Positions 7,144 through 15,015 of a stretch of DNA of 24,355 bases are shown here, piece by piece. The stretch's first letter is position 1. Each line of letters starts with the position of its first letter. The DNA comes from DASWJQ01 sp036397095 (GTDB taxonomy: Bacteria > Chloroflexota > Anaerolineae > Anaerolineales > E44-bin32): positions 1 to 24,355 of the forward strand of contig DASWJQ010000089.1 of NCBI GenBank assembly GCA_036397095.1, in the 5' to 3' direction. The position numbers and the translations under genes were made by a program. The notes under the pieces are model-generated. The model searched no databases and had not been told where the DNA came from. It was given only the letters and a program-made list of their open reading frames with translations.

Positions 7144-8214
7144 CTAGGCTCCCAGCATCGTCCAGCGCAGCGCCTCACCGGCCGGAATTTCCGCCAAGGC
7201 CCTGGTTCCGATCACATGCGGCAGTTCGTAGGGCTGGATCGTCCCGGCCGGGGATGGCCGCAGCACGGCGATCTTGTCGCGCGTCAGTTGCTCGCCCGCC
7301 CCGATGTCAACGGCCGCCCGCAGGCAACGCCGTTGGATAACGACCGTGTCAAGCTCGTTGCCGGCCACAAACTTCCTGGGCGAACCGAGCGCTCGCTCCA
7401 GCTCGCGCGTCCGGTCGACCATCTCACGCCAAGCTTTGGGATCCATCGCAAATGGATGATCCGGACCCTGGCGGCTTGTATCATCGGTGAAGTGCTTCTC
7501 GATCACCCGGGCGCCAAGCGCCACCGCCCCGAGCACAGTGGCATGGCCCGGCGTGTGGTCGGACAGGCCCAGCACGACTTCGGGATACATACTGGCATAG
7601 GTTCGCAGCACATTGAGGTGAATGTGATCGAAGTTGTCCGGGCTCCCGGTGTAGTTGGTATTGCATTGCATCAGCACAAGCTGTCGGTTGACTGCCAGGA
7701 TCGCATCGACTGCTCGTTGGACATCGCTGATCGTCGAGGCGCCCGTCGCCAGCAAGACTGGCTTCCCCTTGGAGGCGATCCGTTCGACGATCTCGAGCCA
7801 GGTGATGTCACCTGAGCCGATCTTTATCGCCGGAAAAAGCGGTTCGAGCATATCGACCGCCTCAAAGTCGTACGGGGACGAGAAGTAGTGGATGCCCGCC
7901 TGATCACAAGCGTCCTTCAGTTCTTCGGACCATTCGAAAGGGATCGAAGCCGATTGGTAGACCTCAAATACCGACTTCTTCCATTTCGCCTGGTGGGAGA
8001 CCTGGGAGTCCATCGTCCGGAACCCATGATCGCTAACGATCTCCGGCGCCCGAAAATTCTGGAACTTGGTTGCATCGGCGCCGGCCTCGGCGGCCAGGTG
8101 GACCAGGTCAATGGCGCGCGATAGATCTCCATCGTGGTTGGCGCCGATGTCAACGATAAAATAGACGGAATCATTCCCGCCAATGCGGCGATCACCAATT
8201 CTGAAAGTAGTCAT
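7144..8214 (-). CDS. neuB: NeuB/SpsE-type nonulosonic acid synthase with SAF domain
   Basis: The 356-aa product is a TIM-barrel synthase condensing phosphoenolpyruvate with an N-acyl hexosamine to give a nine-carbon acid. Visible motifs: VDIGANHDGD at 21-30, AGADATKFQNFRA in the 40s-50s, HYFSSPYDFEAVDML at 109-123, KIGSGDITWLE at 131-141, QCNTNYTG at 183-190, LGLSDHTPGH at 215-224 and VIEKHFTDD at 237-245. The C-terminal 60 residues form an antifreeze-like SAF domain. The ATG at 8214 has GGAGGG upstream. Residue 22 is Asp where characterised NeuB proteins have Glu (EIG.NH). The subfamily resembles uncharacterised SpsE-like proteins more than bona fide NeuB, LegI or PseI, so the product (neuraminate, legionaminate, pseudaminate or other) is open. 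It lies in the operon 12 nt after a methyltransferase. Confidence 0.85.
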   Translation of the reverse strand: MTTFRIGDRRIGGNDSVYFIVDIGANHDGDLSRAIDLVHLAAEAGADATKFQNFRAPEIVSDHGFRTMDSQVSHQAKWKKSVFEVYQSASIPFEWSEELKDACDQAGIHYFSSPYDFEAVDMLEPLFPAIKIGSGDITWLEIVERIASKGKPVLLATGASTISDVQRAVDAILAVNRQLVLMQCNTNYTGSPDNFDHIHLNVLRTYASMYPEVVLGLSDHTPGHATVLGAVALGARVIEKHFTDDTSRQGPDHPFAMDPKAWREMVDRTRELERALGSPRKFVAGNELDTVVIQRRCLRAAVDIGAGEQLTRDKIAVLRPSPAGTIQPYELPHVIGTRALAEIPAGEALRWTMLGA

Positions 8215-8226
8215 TGGCCCTCCTGC

Positions 8227-9036
8227 CTACGCGTGCTTTCGTAGGTGGATGAGGAGTGAGCCAACTCGTAGGTGACTCATCTCGGCCAGTCCATCCCTGG
8301 TAATCCGGTTGTAGGTGGCCTCAAACGGTTCGATGACCACCTCGGGGTCAAGAACGAAACCGACAACGTTGAGATTAGGTCTCTTATCACCCCTATCCAA
8401 TTCAAGGGCTTCCGCGACCGTTCTCATGTATGCGGTGGGGGTATGCAAGCTGTATTTGGTTCGCAATGCTGGTGGCAGTACCGGATACATGAGGTCGAGC
8501 GCCAGGGCCTTGAGTACGGATCGCAAACCGTGCCAAGTGGGCAGTCGGATATCGACCGCATGCATCAGTTCACCGCCGGGCTTAAGTAAGACATCCATGT
8601 GCTGCCAAACCTCGATCATATTTTGGAGAGGGACATGCTCAAGTGCCGAGGCACTGTAAACGACATCGAAATAGCGGTGTGGCAAACTCGACTGAGTCGC
8701 GTCACCCAACCGTTCGAGGACATAGTTGACTTCCGGATGCTGCTTGGCAAACGCGGTTGGATCATCACCACGCGTCCAGAACTCATCACCCGACATCAGG
8801 CCAAAATCGTCGGCGCACCAGACTTCACAACCGATGTCATTGGCCAGATGAAGAGGAAGATGGGAGTAGCCGGCTCCTACATCCAGCACACGCTCCGCGG
8901 CTTTCCAATCGCGAGAGCTCATTAGCCACGCATAATCAAAGCCCTTGATGTTGAGCTTGGCACCATACACATCTTCGAGCACGTAGCCGAACATGCGGCG
9001 AGTATCGGCTATCGAGATCTCTTTCACCGTATACAT
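8227..9036 (-). CDS. Class I SAM-dependent methyltransferase
   Basis: 269 aa with motif I LDVGAGYSHLP at residues 51-61, an acidic CADDFG turn at 74-79, YFDVVYSASALEHVP at 122-136 and LLKPGGELMHAVD at 150-162. It is a complete Methyltransf_11-like domain with a C-terminal extension of about 100 residues. The ATG at 9036 has GAGGAG about 11-16 nt upstream. It is preceded by the only sizeable gap in the operon (9037-9240). The substrate is probably a sugar of the glycan or a nonulosonate intermediate, by context only. Confidence 0.85.
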   Translation of the reverse strand: MYTVKEISIADTRRMFGYVLEDVYGAKLNIKGFDYAWLMSSRDWKAAERVLDVGAGYSHLPLHLANDIGCEVWCADDFGLMSGDEFWTRGDDPTAFAKQHPEVNYVLERLGDATQSSLPHRYFDVVYSASALEHVPLQNMIEVWQHMDVLLKPGGELMHAVDIRLPTWHGLRSVLKALALDLMYPVLPPALRTKYSLHTPTAYMRTVAEALELDRGDKRPNLNVVGFVLDPEVVIEPFEATYNRITRDGLAEMSHLRVGSLLIHLRKHA

Positions 9037-9240
9037 GGCGCTTTCAGCTCCTCAGTGCTGGCGGGCAACTAGAATGCACGTTCCTCTCGGAGATCGCCGC
9101 CCGTCGCCCCCATGCTGTCTGGAAGGACTCCCATTCTGGGCCCCCAATAGGCCTTGAGCCTCGGACTTCTCGGAAACTTGGACCCAAGCCAACCCGACCG
9201 AATTCCTCCCATGGCCGCTTCGCGGGCAAACAAGTCCTGA
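9037..9240. other. 204-bp gap within the long operon
   Basis: The largest gap between genes in the window, between the RmlD-type reductase and a methyltransferase. Only short unconvincing frames cross it on the minus strand (about 60 codons), with no recognisable motif. I found no clear -35/-10 pair and no copy of the ATTCAG/CTGAAT palindrome; a weak CCGC-GAA-GCGG hairpin (near 9218-9228) has no U-tract. It could be a gene scar or leader sequence; nothing firm can be assigned. Confidence 0.5.
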
Positions 9241-10179
9241 CTACGAGATGACAACGCGTACCGCGTTCGGTTGCCCAGCCGACTTCAGGAACTCGTCGGG
9301 CAGCTTGGCGGACAGATCATCAAGACCCTTGTCCACCGATGGCAATTCCTTGCCTATCAAAGCCATGACATACGAACTATCCAGGCATAATCGCTTGGGT
9401 CGAGGGGCGGCCAAACCCACGCTCTCGACACTCGAAGGCACAATCAACGCTGGATTCAGGCCAAGTCTCTGAGCGAGCTTGCGGCCAAACTCATACTTGC
9501 TTAGGCAATCGCGCCCGCCCACATGCACGACGCCGGACCCATTGCTGGCCAACAAGGCAAGCAAGACCGGCCCGACCGCATTCACCACAATGGGGGAAAA
9601 CTCAACGTCGGTAAACCCGGCGCAAGGCTCGCTTCGGATCAATTTCCCCAAGAACCAGGCGGCCAAGCCGGCATGTGGATTGGCCAGATTCCAGCCAAAG
9701 AGATTGGTGCGGACCACCAGCGCCGTCGGGTGCGCAGCGAGCACGGCTTCTTCACCGGCAAGCTTCGATTGGCCATAGACATTGATCGGACGAGGCGGAT
9801 CGTCTTCTCGGTAGCCACCGCGGCCTCCATCGAAAACGGCGTCAGTCGAGATGTGGGCCAGCCGGGCGCCGTGCTCGGCGGCGGCCAACGCCACATGCTG
9901 GGCCATGTCACGGTTGAGACGCATGGCCCACGCTTTATCGGATTGACAGCGATCGACGTTGGCCGCTGCCGCACAATGGATCACATAATCTGGCCGGATC
10001 TTCCCGACAATCATGCGGGCAAGACCGGGCTCCGCCAGGTCGGCGCCGATCATGCGCACGCCAGGAATCACGAGGCGCGTATGGTGATAGACGCCGCTGA
10101 CCTCGTAGTCTCCCGCCAGATCGCGGGCTATATTCCCGCCCAGAAAACCGCTGGCGCCAGTGACAAGCAGGCGACTCAT
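9241..10179 (-). CDS. RmlD-type SDR reductase (dTDP-4-dehydrorhamnose reductase family)
   Basis: The 312-aa extended SDR has the NAD(P)-binding GASGFLGG at residues 8-15, the substrate-site HISTDAVFDG at 109-118, the catalytic YGQSK at 135-139 and the RTNLFGWN region typical of the RmlD family. RmlD proteins reduce the 4-keto group of dTDP-4-dehydro-rhamnose. No RmlA, RmlB or RmlC partner is seen here; instead the gene shares ATGA with a PseB-type UDP-GlcNAc 4,6-dehydratase. It therefore more likely reduces the UDP-4-keto-6-deoxy product of that enzyme, as RmlD-like WbvR and the reductase WbjC/CapF are reported to do in UDP-L-rhamnosamine-type pathways. That assignment is inference. Confidence 0.82.
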   Translation of the reverse strand: MSRLLVTGASGFLGGNIARDLAGDYEVSGVYHHTRLVIPGVRMIGADLAEPGLARMIVGKIRPDYVIHCAAAANVDRCQSDKAWAMRLNRDMAQHVALAAAEHGARLAHISTDAVFDGGRGGYREDDPPRPINVYGQSKLAGEEAVLAAHPTALVVRTNLFGWNLANPHAGLAAWFLGKLIRSEPCAGFTDVEFSPIVVNAVGPVLLALLASNGSGVVHVGGRDCLSKYEFGRKLAQRLGLNPALIVPSSVESVGLAAPRPKRLCLDSSYVMALIGKELPSVDKGLDDLSAKLPDEFLKSAGQPNAVRVVIS

Positions 10180-11186
10180 CCGTCCCCTTCAGATAACACA
10201 ACCAGCGGATCAAAGGGGGCAATCAACGCCTTGATCTCGTCGACCTGCAGCCACTGGTCATTGCTGTCGCTGGCGTAGCGGTAACCCTCCTCCGGGCTGC
10301 TGCCTTCGTCCTCCCATCCGTGCCCAAACCACAATGCGCCCGGCGGCTCCACAACAAAGCGATCGGCCAGCTCGATGGTGTGCCGCGCTTCGTCTTCGGA
10401 AATCAGAACCTCGTGCAGTTTCTCCCCTGGGCGTATGCCGATGACCTCAATCTCGGCCTCCGGGGCAATGGCCCGCGCCAAATCGACAACGCGCATACTG
10501 GGGATCTTGGGCACGAAAACCTCGCCGCCCTTCATCCGCTCAATGCACTCGATCGTGAAGCGCACCCCCTGCTCCAACGATAACCAGAACCGGGTCATGC
10601 GCTCATCGGTGATCGTGATCCTGCCGTTCTCCCGCTGCCGCAAAAAGACCGGAACGACGCTGCCGCGGCTGCCGACCACGTTGCCATAACGAACGCAGCT
10701 GAAGCGGGTGCCGCTGGCGCCGGCATAGGCGTTGGATTGCACGGTCAGTTTTTCAGCAGCAAGTTTGGTCGCCCCGTACAAATTGATCGGATTGACGGCC
10801 TTGTCGGTACTGATGGCCATCACCCGGTCAACACCTTGATCGAGCGCTGCCTCGACCACGTTGCGGGCCCCCATGATGTTGGTCATAATGGCCTCGATCG
10901 GGTTGTATTCGCAGGCCGGCACTTGCTTGAGCGCGGCGGCGTGCACCACAACCTCGACTGCCTCCATCGCCCGTCGCAACCGCAGCCGGTCGCGCACATC
11001 GCCGATGAAGTAACGCAGCCGCCGGTCGGTGAAACCGGCCTCGCGCATTTCGTGCTGTTTGAGTTCATCGCGGCTGAAGATGATGAGTTTGCCGGGCTGA
11101 TAGTCGTCCAGCATGACCTGAACGAACTTACGTCCGAACGAGCCCGTGCCGCCGGTGATCAGTACGGTCTTGTCGTTCCAATCCAT
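10176..11186 (-). CDS. pseB: UDP-N-acetylglucosamine 4,6-dehydratase (PseB/FlaA1 family)
   Basis: 336 aa. An extended SDR with TGGTGSFG at residues 11-18, VHAAALKQVPACEYNP in the 80s-90s, the active-site STDKA at 126-130 (Asp128, Lys129), YGATK at 137-141 and RYGNVVGSRGSVVP at 166-179. The C terminus has YASDSNDQWL, closer to PseB than to CapE/WbjB, which usually end with an HNTE-type motif. The reaction is UDP-GlcNAc to a UDP-4-keto-6-deoxy sugar, usually with C5 inversion. I place the start at the ATG at 11186, preceded by AAGAGGT; the longer frame adds 36 non-conserved residues that overlap the methyltransferase gene. It sits 4 nt after that gene and is coupled to the RmlD-type reductase. 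No PseC aminotransferase is present in the window. Confidence 0.88.
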   Translation of the reverse strand: MDWNDKTVLITGGTGSFGRKFVQVMLDDYQPGKLIIFSRDELKQHEMREAGFTDRRLRYFIGDVRDRLRLRRAMEAVEVVVHAAALKQVPACEYNPIEAIMTNIMGARNVVEAALDQGVDRVMAISTDKAVNPINLYGATKLAAEKLTVQSNAYAGASGTRFSCVRYGNVVGSRGSVVPVFLRQRENGRITITDERMTRFWLSLEQGVRFTIECIERMKGGEVFVPKIPSMRVVDLARAIAPEAEIEVIGIRPGEKLHEVLISEDEARHTIELADRFVVEPPGALWFGHGWEDEGSSPEEGYRYASDSNDQWLQVDEIKALIAPFDPLVVLSEGDG

Positions 11187-11190
11187 GAGG

Positions 11191-12093
11191 CTACCTCTTG
11201 TCGGCCGCTGCCAGTCGGGCCGGTTTCTCGAACAGGATGGCCGGATACTGCCCCAGCCTGCCAAGGACGTGCGGCCAGGCTTGTTCCCACGCATAGATCA
11301 GCCGCAGCCAAAAATGCCCAAACAGTGGGCGGTGAACGAAGGCTCGCAAGAACTGAGTGCTTACGCTGCGCCACACGCGTATCTCGAAACCCGGCAGGTC
11401 TGACAGTCTCTCCTGAAACCAGGCATAGGTATGTTTGTATGTGTGCGTCCCTGAAGCCCGCAACCACCTGCGGGCACGCGGGTGCTCAGTCTTGAGGAGA
11501 ACAGAAGCGGCCAACTGCTGCCCGCTAAGGCGACGATAGAGCCGGATCAGGCCAAAGGCCAGACGAATGAACGGTTGCGCCAGAAGCATCAATGGCGAAT
11601 GATCGCCCCAGCTGTAAACGGTGACTGCGCGGCCGCCTGGCGCCAAGCCCCGGAAGAGGCCACGGAAGGCCTGCTCGTGTTCATCGGCGGGCAGGTGGTG
11701 TACCGTGTGCAAGGAAACGATGGCGTCAAACGCGCCCGGCTTGAACGGCAGGCGTGCGACGTCGCCGACGACAAACAGCCCGTGGTCACCGATACGGTTG
11801 CGGGCCTCGACCAGCGCCCGGTGAGAGATGTCGAGACAGACACGCCGCGCAAAGCCGTGCGAATACGTCAGGTACTCGGGGTACTGGATGGGCCCCGATC
11901 CGGCATCCAGGATCAAATGCCCGCTGGGCGGCAGCCACCGTCCCAGTCGCAGGTGGCACCGGCGCAGGTATTCGCTTGACACCGGCCGCAAGTCTTCATA
12001 GCGTGCGTTTTGGTAGACGCCCTCCCCAATCTGGCGCCAGCCAACCGCATTGTAGAAACGCCGCACTTGTTCCTTGATATCGGCCTCAACCAC
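11191..12093 (-). CDS. Class I SAM-dependent methyltransferase
   Basis: 300 aa with motif I ILDAGSGPIQYPEY at residues 61-74, CLDIS at 86-90, the GDVARLPFKPGAFDAIVSLHTVHHLP block of a Methyltransf_11 domain and a LAPGGRAVTVYSW segment. A C-terminal half of about 150 residues is basic and aromatic-rich with short hydrophobic patches (LMLLAQPFIRLAFGLIRLY) and may contact membrane or acceptor. Start is a GTG at 12093 with a G-rich Shine-Dalgarno about 6 nt upstream, overlapping the capsule-type gene by 8 nt. It is followed 4 nt later by the dehydratase gene. Likely a glycan-modifying enzyme; the methylated position is unknown. Confidence 0.82.
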   Translation of the reverse strand: MVEADIKEQVRRFYNAVGWRQIGEGVYQNARYEDLRPVSSEYLRRCHLRLGRWLPPSGHLILDAGSGPIQYPEYLTYSHGFARRVCLDISHRALVEARNRIGDHGLFVVGDVARLPFKPGAFDAIVSLHTVHHLPADEHEQAFRGLFRGLAPGGRAVTVYSWGDHSPLMLLAQPFIRLAFGLIRLYRRLSGQQLAASVLLKTEHPRARRWLRASGTHTYKHTYAWFQERLSDLPGFEIRVWRSVSTQFLRAFVHRPLFGHFWLRLIYAWEQAWPHVLGRLGQYPAILFEKPARLAAADKR

Positions 12094-13738
12094 CCTCGGC
12101 CCCCATCACCGGCGCATGCCCGGCGGCTTGTTCCCAATCCACTTGGTGGCCGGTCATAGCCGCCAGCGTACTCGCATACCTGTGCCTCCCCGGTGGCGCA
12201 ACCACATGTTCGAAAGGCCGCTCCCCAACATCCTCCCAGAAGCGAATCACATGCCAGGGAAAGGGAAAGGGGTATTCGAAAAAGAAGCGGTAGGCATAAC
12301 GGCGCGCCATAGAGACCTGATCGGCCGGCAAGCGGCGCCCGGTTGGCTCGGCCATACGGTCGGCCAGTTGAGACAGGTATACCTCCAACGACCCTGGATC
12401 ATTTGTGAACCCTTTGCCGCGGTAATGGGCCGCTCCGGCCACAATCACAGGCACGCCGGCCATTGCCATCTCAATCCCCACGGTCGTCGTGTAGACCAGG
12501 CCCAGGTGGGCCAAGGCAATCAAGTCGTATGTGTTGACGGTTTCATCCGGAGGTATGAGCGCCACGTGCCCAGGCAGTGCGGGTACTGCGTCATGAACGA
12601 TGTCTACCGATGGATGGCCGGCCCCGAGCAACTCTCCCGGGTGCACGCGAACGATGAGCTGATACTCGGATCGCTCGGCGAAGAAGCGCACGGTGTGCTC
12701 GAGCCAATCGGCCATCCCCTGGGTGAACAGCTGGCGATCGAGGGCCAGACTATCCCCGACAACATTGGTGCACAACAGCGCCACCGGCTTGTTGGGGTCG
12801 AGATCCAATCGGCGGCGGGCTTCGTCTGGGCCGAGGCTGTGCTGCGCTTGCCACTGGCGAGCAAAGGTGCCCCACTGGCGGGCCCCGCGCCGGGCCTCTT
12901 GCATCCGGTCAAGGGCGGCTTCCTCGTTCGGCGTCAACGGCCTGCTGCCACGCGCCAGCCACAAGTCCTCGGTCGGAAGGCGCATCACTTCCTTGCCTTG
13001 CGCCAACCATAGCCGGTCTCTTTGCTCACCGAAGTCATAGGTCGTGACTGGCACTGCCAGTGAATCGGCCACACGCTTGGCGGCGCCGAACTCCAGAATG
13101 GTGCCGTTGGGGATGATGGCAACGTCAAAGTTCCTGCCTCGCATTAGGGCCAACAGACGGCTGGCTGCGGCCATATTGCGCTGCTGACGCAAGGGGAAGA
13201 GCTGACCTTGTTCACCCCCGGCCTGCTCATCCACATCCTCGCGCTGCAGCGTGTACTGCACGTCGAGCCGGCTCTGCTCGGCCATCTGGCGTTCCAACGC
13301 CGGTGGCAGATCGGCCGGTGCCAGCCCCAGCAAATCCACCGGTTCCACCAGGGGACGGAGCTCAGCCAGGACCGATCGCAGGTAAGCCCGCTGACGCCGG
13401 ATGTCGAATTCGGCGGCTGGCTCCCACCAATGACGGTATGGCAGGTAGACCAGCGTTGCGTCGTGACCCTGGGCCGCCAACAGGAGCGACAATGCAGCCG
13501 TGTTCTCAATCCACCAGTACAAGCAGCCCAAGATCAGTACCCGGCGGCCGGCGCCAGCTTCCTTGGCATGCGATTGCGCCGCGGCCCGCCAATGAGCCAA
13601 GTGCTGCTCCAGCTCTGGCAAGCGGTAGCCGCCGGCGGGCGCTCCGTTGCCGGCGCGCAAGCTTTCGTACAGCTCCGGAAGTGCCGGCAGATGACCAAGC
13701 AGTCGCTTGAGCAGCGGCAACGAGTGCGTGGGGCTCAT
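12086..13738 (-). CDS. Capsule_synth-like (KpsS/KpsC-related) surface polysaccharide protein
   Basis: 550 aa from the ATG at 13738, which shares ATGA with the stop of the ATPase gene; the longer frame to 13804 overlaps that gene and adds low-complexity residues. The C-terminal lobe shows RVHPGE at 364-369, ALIPPDETVNTYDL in the 390s-400s, YTTTVGIEMAMAGVPVIVAG at 416-435 and HYRGKGFTNDP at 438-448, the donor-site pattern of Capsule_synth proteins. The N-terminal 300 residues include a Rossmann-like VLILGCLYWWIENTAAL and are family-specific. KpsC/KpsS proteins build a beta-Kdo linker on the lipid anchor in ABC-dependent capsules. The neighbouring exporter makes such a linker-type role attractive, but Kdo use is not shown here. 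Confidence 0.75.
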   Translation of the reverse strand: MSPTHSLPLLKRLLGHLPALPELYESLRAGNGAPAGGYRLPELEQHLAHWRAAAQSHAKEAGAGRRVLILGCLYWWIENTAALSLLLAAQGHDATLVYLPYRHWWEPAAEFDIRRQRAYLRSVLAELRPLVEPVDLLGLAPADLPPALERQMAEQSRLDVQYTLQREDVDEQAGGEQGQLFPLRQQRNMAAASRLLALMRGRNFDVAIIPNGTILEFGAAKRVADSLAVPVTTYDFGEQRDRLWLAQGKEVMRLPTEDLWLARGSRPLTPNEEAALDRMQEARRGARQWGTFARQWQAQHSLGPDEARRRLDLDPNKPVALLCTNVVGDSLALDRQLFTQGMADWLEHTVRFFAERSEYQLIVRVHPGELLGAGHPSVDIVHDAVPALPGHVALIPPDETVNTYDLIALAHLGLVYTTTVGIEMAMAGVPVIVAGAAHYRGKGFTNDPGSLEVYLSQLADRMAEPTGRRLPADQVSMARRYAYRFFFEYPFPFPWHVIRFWEDVGERPFEHVVAPPGRHRYASTLAAMTGHQVDWEQAAGHAPVMGAEGG

Positions 13739-15015
13739 CGGACCGCCTCGGCGACATCCCACGCGAGCTGTGGCCGCACCGGCCCCCGGCGACGCTCCGC
13801 CCACTGGCTGCCAGGGGCACCGGTTTCGTCGACGGCAAACGTTAGGGCGTGCTCGTCAGTGAAGTACGACCGCACCCGGAATGCACTGGCGTTGACGCCA
13901 AGGACGAACCGGCCTTCATTCAGAAACTTGGCGGGAAAACGGCAGCGACTCTGGTAACGGCCCGCCGGCCTCGAAGCGTGCTCCTCATATGCCTGGGGCG
14001 AATCGGTGTCAAAACTGGTGAGCACCGGCTCACCCCGGCTCGTGAATAAGTAGAGACCCACCCGCAGGGAGGACATCGGCTCTGCCAGCTCGTACGTGAA
14101 GACGACTTCGAAGCTATCGTTGGCCGTCACCCGATCGGTCGGACGGCCGGCGTGGTCAATCACCGCCAGGGAAATCGGCCTAAACGGCTCGGCGGCAGCG
14201 ACCAGCGGCTCGTCTGCGTCCCAGAGCTTCTCGCCGGCCTGGGACATCCCCTGGGTCATGTAGTAATCGACGGCTTCGGCCGATTCGGCCCGCATCACGA
14301 TGCGGCCCTCATCGAGCACAATGGCTTCTTGGGTCAGACGCAAGATCGCCGACATATCGTGGCTGACGAACAGCACGGTTCGCCCCTGTTTGGCCACATC
14401 GCTCATCTTGCCAACACACTTGCGCTGAAACTCGGCGTCACCCACGGCCAAGACCTCATCCACAACCAGAATCTCTGGTTCGAGATGTGCCGCCACCGAG
14501 AAGGCCAGGCGCAAATTCATCCCGCTGGAGTAGCGTTTAATCGGCGTGTCAATGAAGCGCTCGACGTCGGCGAACGCTACGATTTCGTCAAAGCGGGCGT
14601 CGATCTCTGCACGCCGCATGCCGAGGATGGCGCCGTTGAGGTAGATGTTCTCCCGGCCGCTAAGTTCTGGGTGGAAGCCGGTGCCAACCTCCAGCAATGC
14701 GCCAACCCGGCCGCGGATCAAAGCACGGCCTTCCGTCGGTTCGGTTACGCGCGACAGAATCTTGAGCAGCGTGGTCTTGCCGGCCCCATTGCGGCCGATA
14801 ATGCCCAGGGCCTGGCCGCGGGGCACGTCAAAGGAGACATTGCGCAGTGCCCACAGGATGTCGTCCGATTCGTCAGACTTGGCCGACCGCAGCGACTGCC
14901 ACCGTTCAACCAGGGTGTCGCGCAACGTCTGGTAGCCGCTGGGCATGGAGCCAATTCGGTATTGCTTGCTCAGCCCTTCTACCCGAACCGCCCAATCGGT
15001 CTGATTAGACGACAT
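13735..15015 (-). CDS. wzt: ABC transporter ATPase for polysaccharide export, Wzt type with C-terminal domain
   Basis: 426 aa. The N-terminal nucleotide-binding domain has Walker A GRNGAGKTT at 74-82, the Q-loop region LEVGTGFHPELSGREN at 108-123, a signature written YSSGM at 162-166 instead of LSGGQ (usual in Wzt/TagH ATPases), Walker B ILVVDE at 182-187 and the switch His219. From about residue 275 to 405 an extra beta-rich domain (ISLAVIDHAGR, FEVVFTYELAEP, LRVGLYLFTSRGE, GRFVLGVNA) matches the Wzt C-terminal carbohydrate-binding domain. I chose the ATG at 15015 rather than the TTG two codons earlier. It overlaps the permease gene by 11 nt. Powers export of a completed glycan across the membrane. 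Confidence 0.92.
   Translation of the reverse strand: MSSNQTDWAVRVEGLSKQYRIGSMPSGYQTLRDTLVERWQSLRSAKSDESDDILWALRNVSFDVPRGQALGIIGRNGAGKTTLLKILSRVTEPTEGRALIRGRVGALLEVGTGFHPELSGRENIYLNGAILGMRRAEIDARFDEIVAFADVERFIDTPIKRYSSGMNLRLAFSVAAHLEPEILVVDEVLAVGDAEFQRKCVGKMSDVAKQGRTVLFVSHDMSAILRLTQEAIVLDEGRIVMRAESAEAVDYYMTQGMSQAGEKLWDADEPLVAAAEPFRPISLAVIDHAGRPTDRVTANDSFEVVFTYELAEPMSSLRVGLYLFTSRGEPVLTSFDTDSPQAYEEHASRPAGRYQSRCRFPAKFLNEGRFVLGVNASAFRVRSYFTDEHALTFAVDETGAPGSQWAERRRGPVRPQLAWDVAEAVR

Noticed and set aside
6303..7815. Two long overlapping plus-strand frames (345 and 442 codons)
   Set aside because: Antisense to the GT4 and NeuB-type genes, Arg/Pro-rich or without recognisable domain; long only because GC-rich DNA lacks stops.
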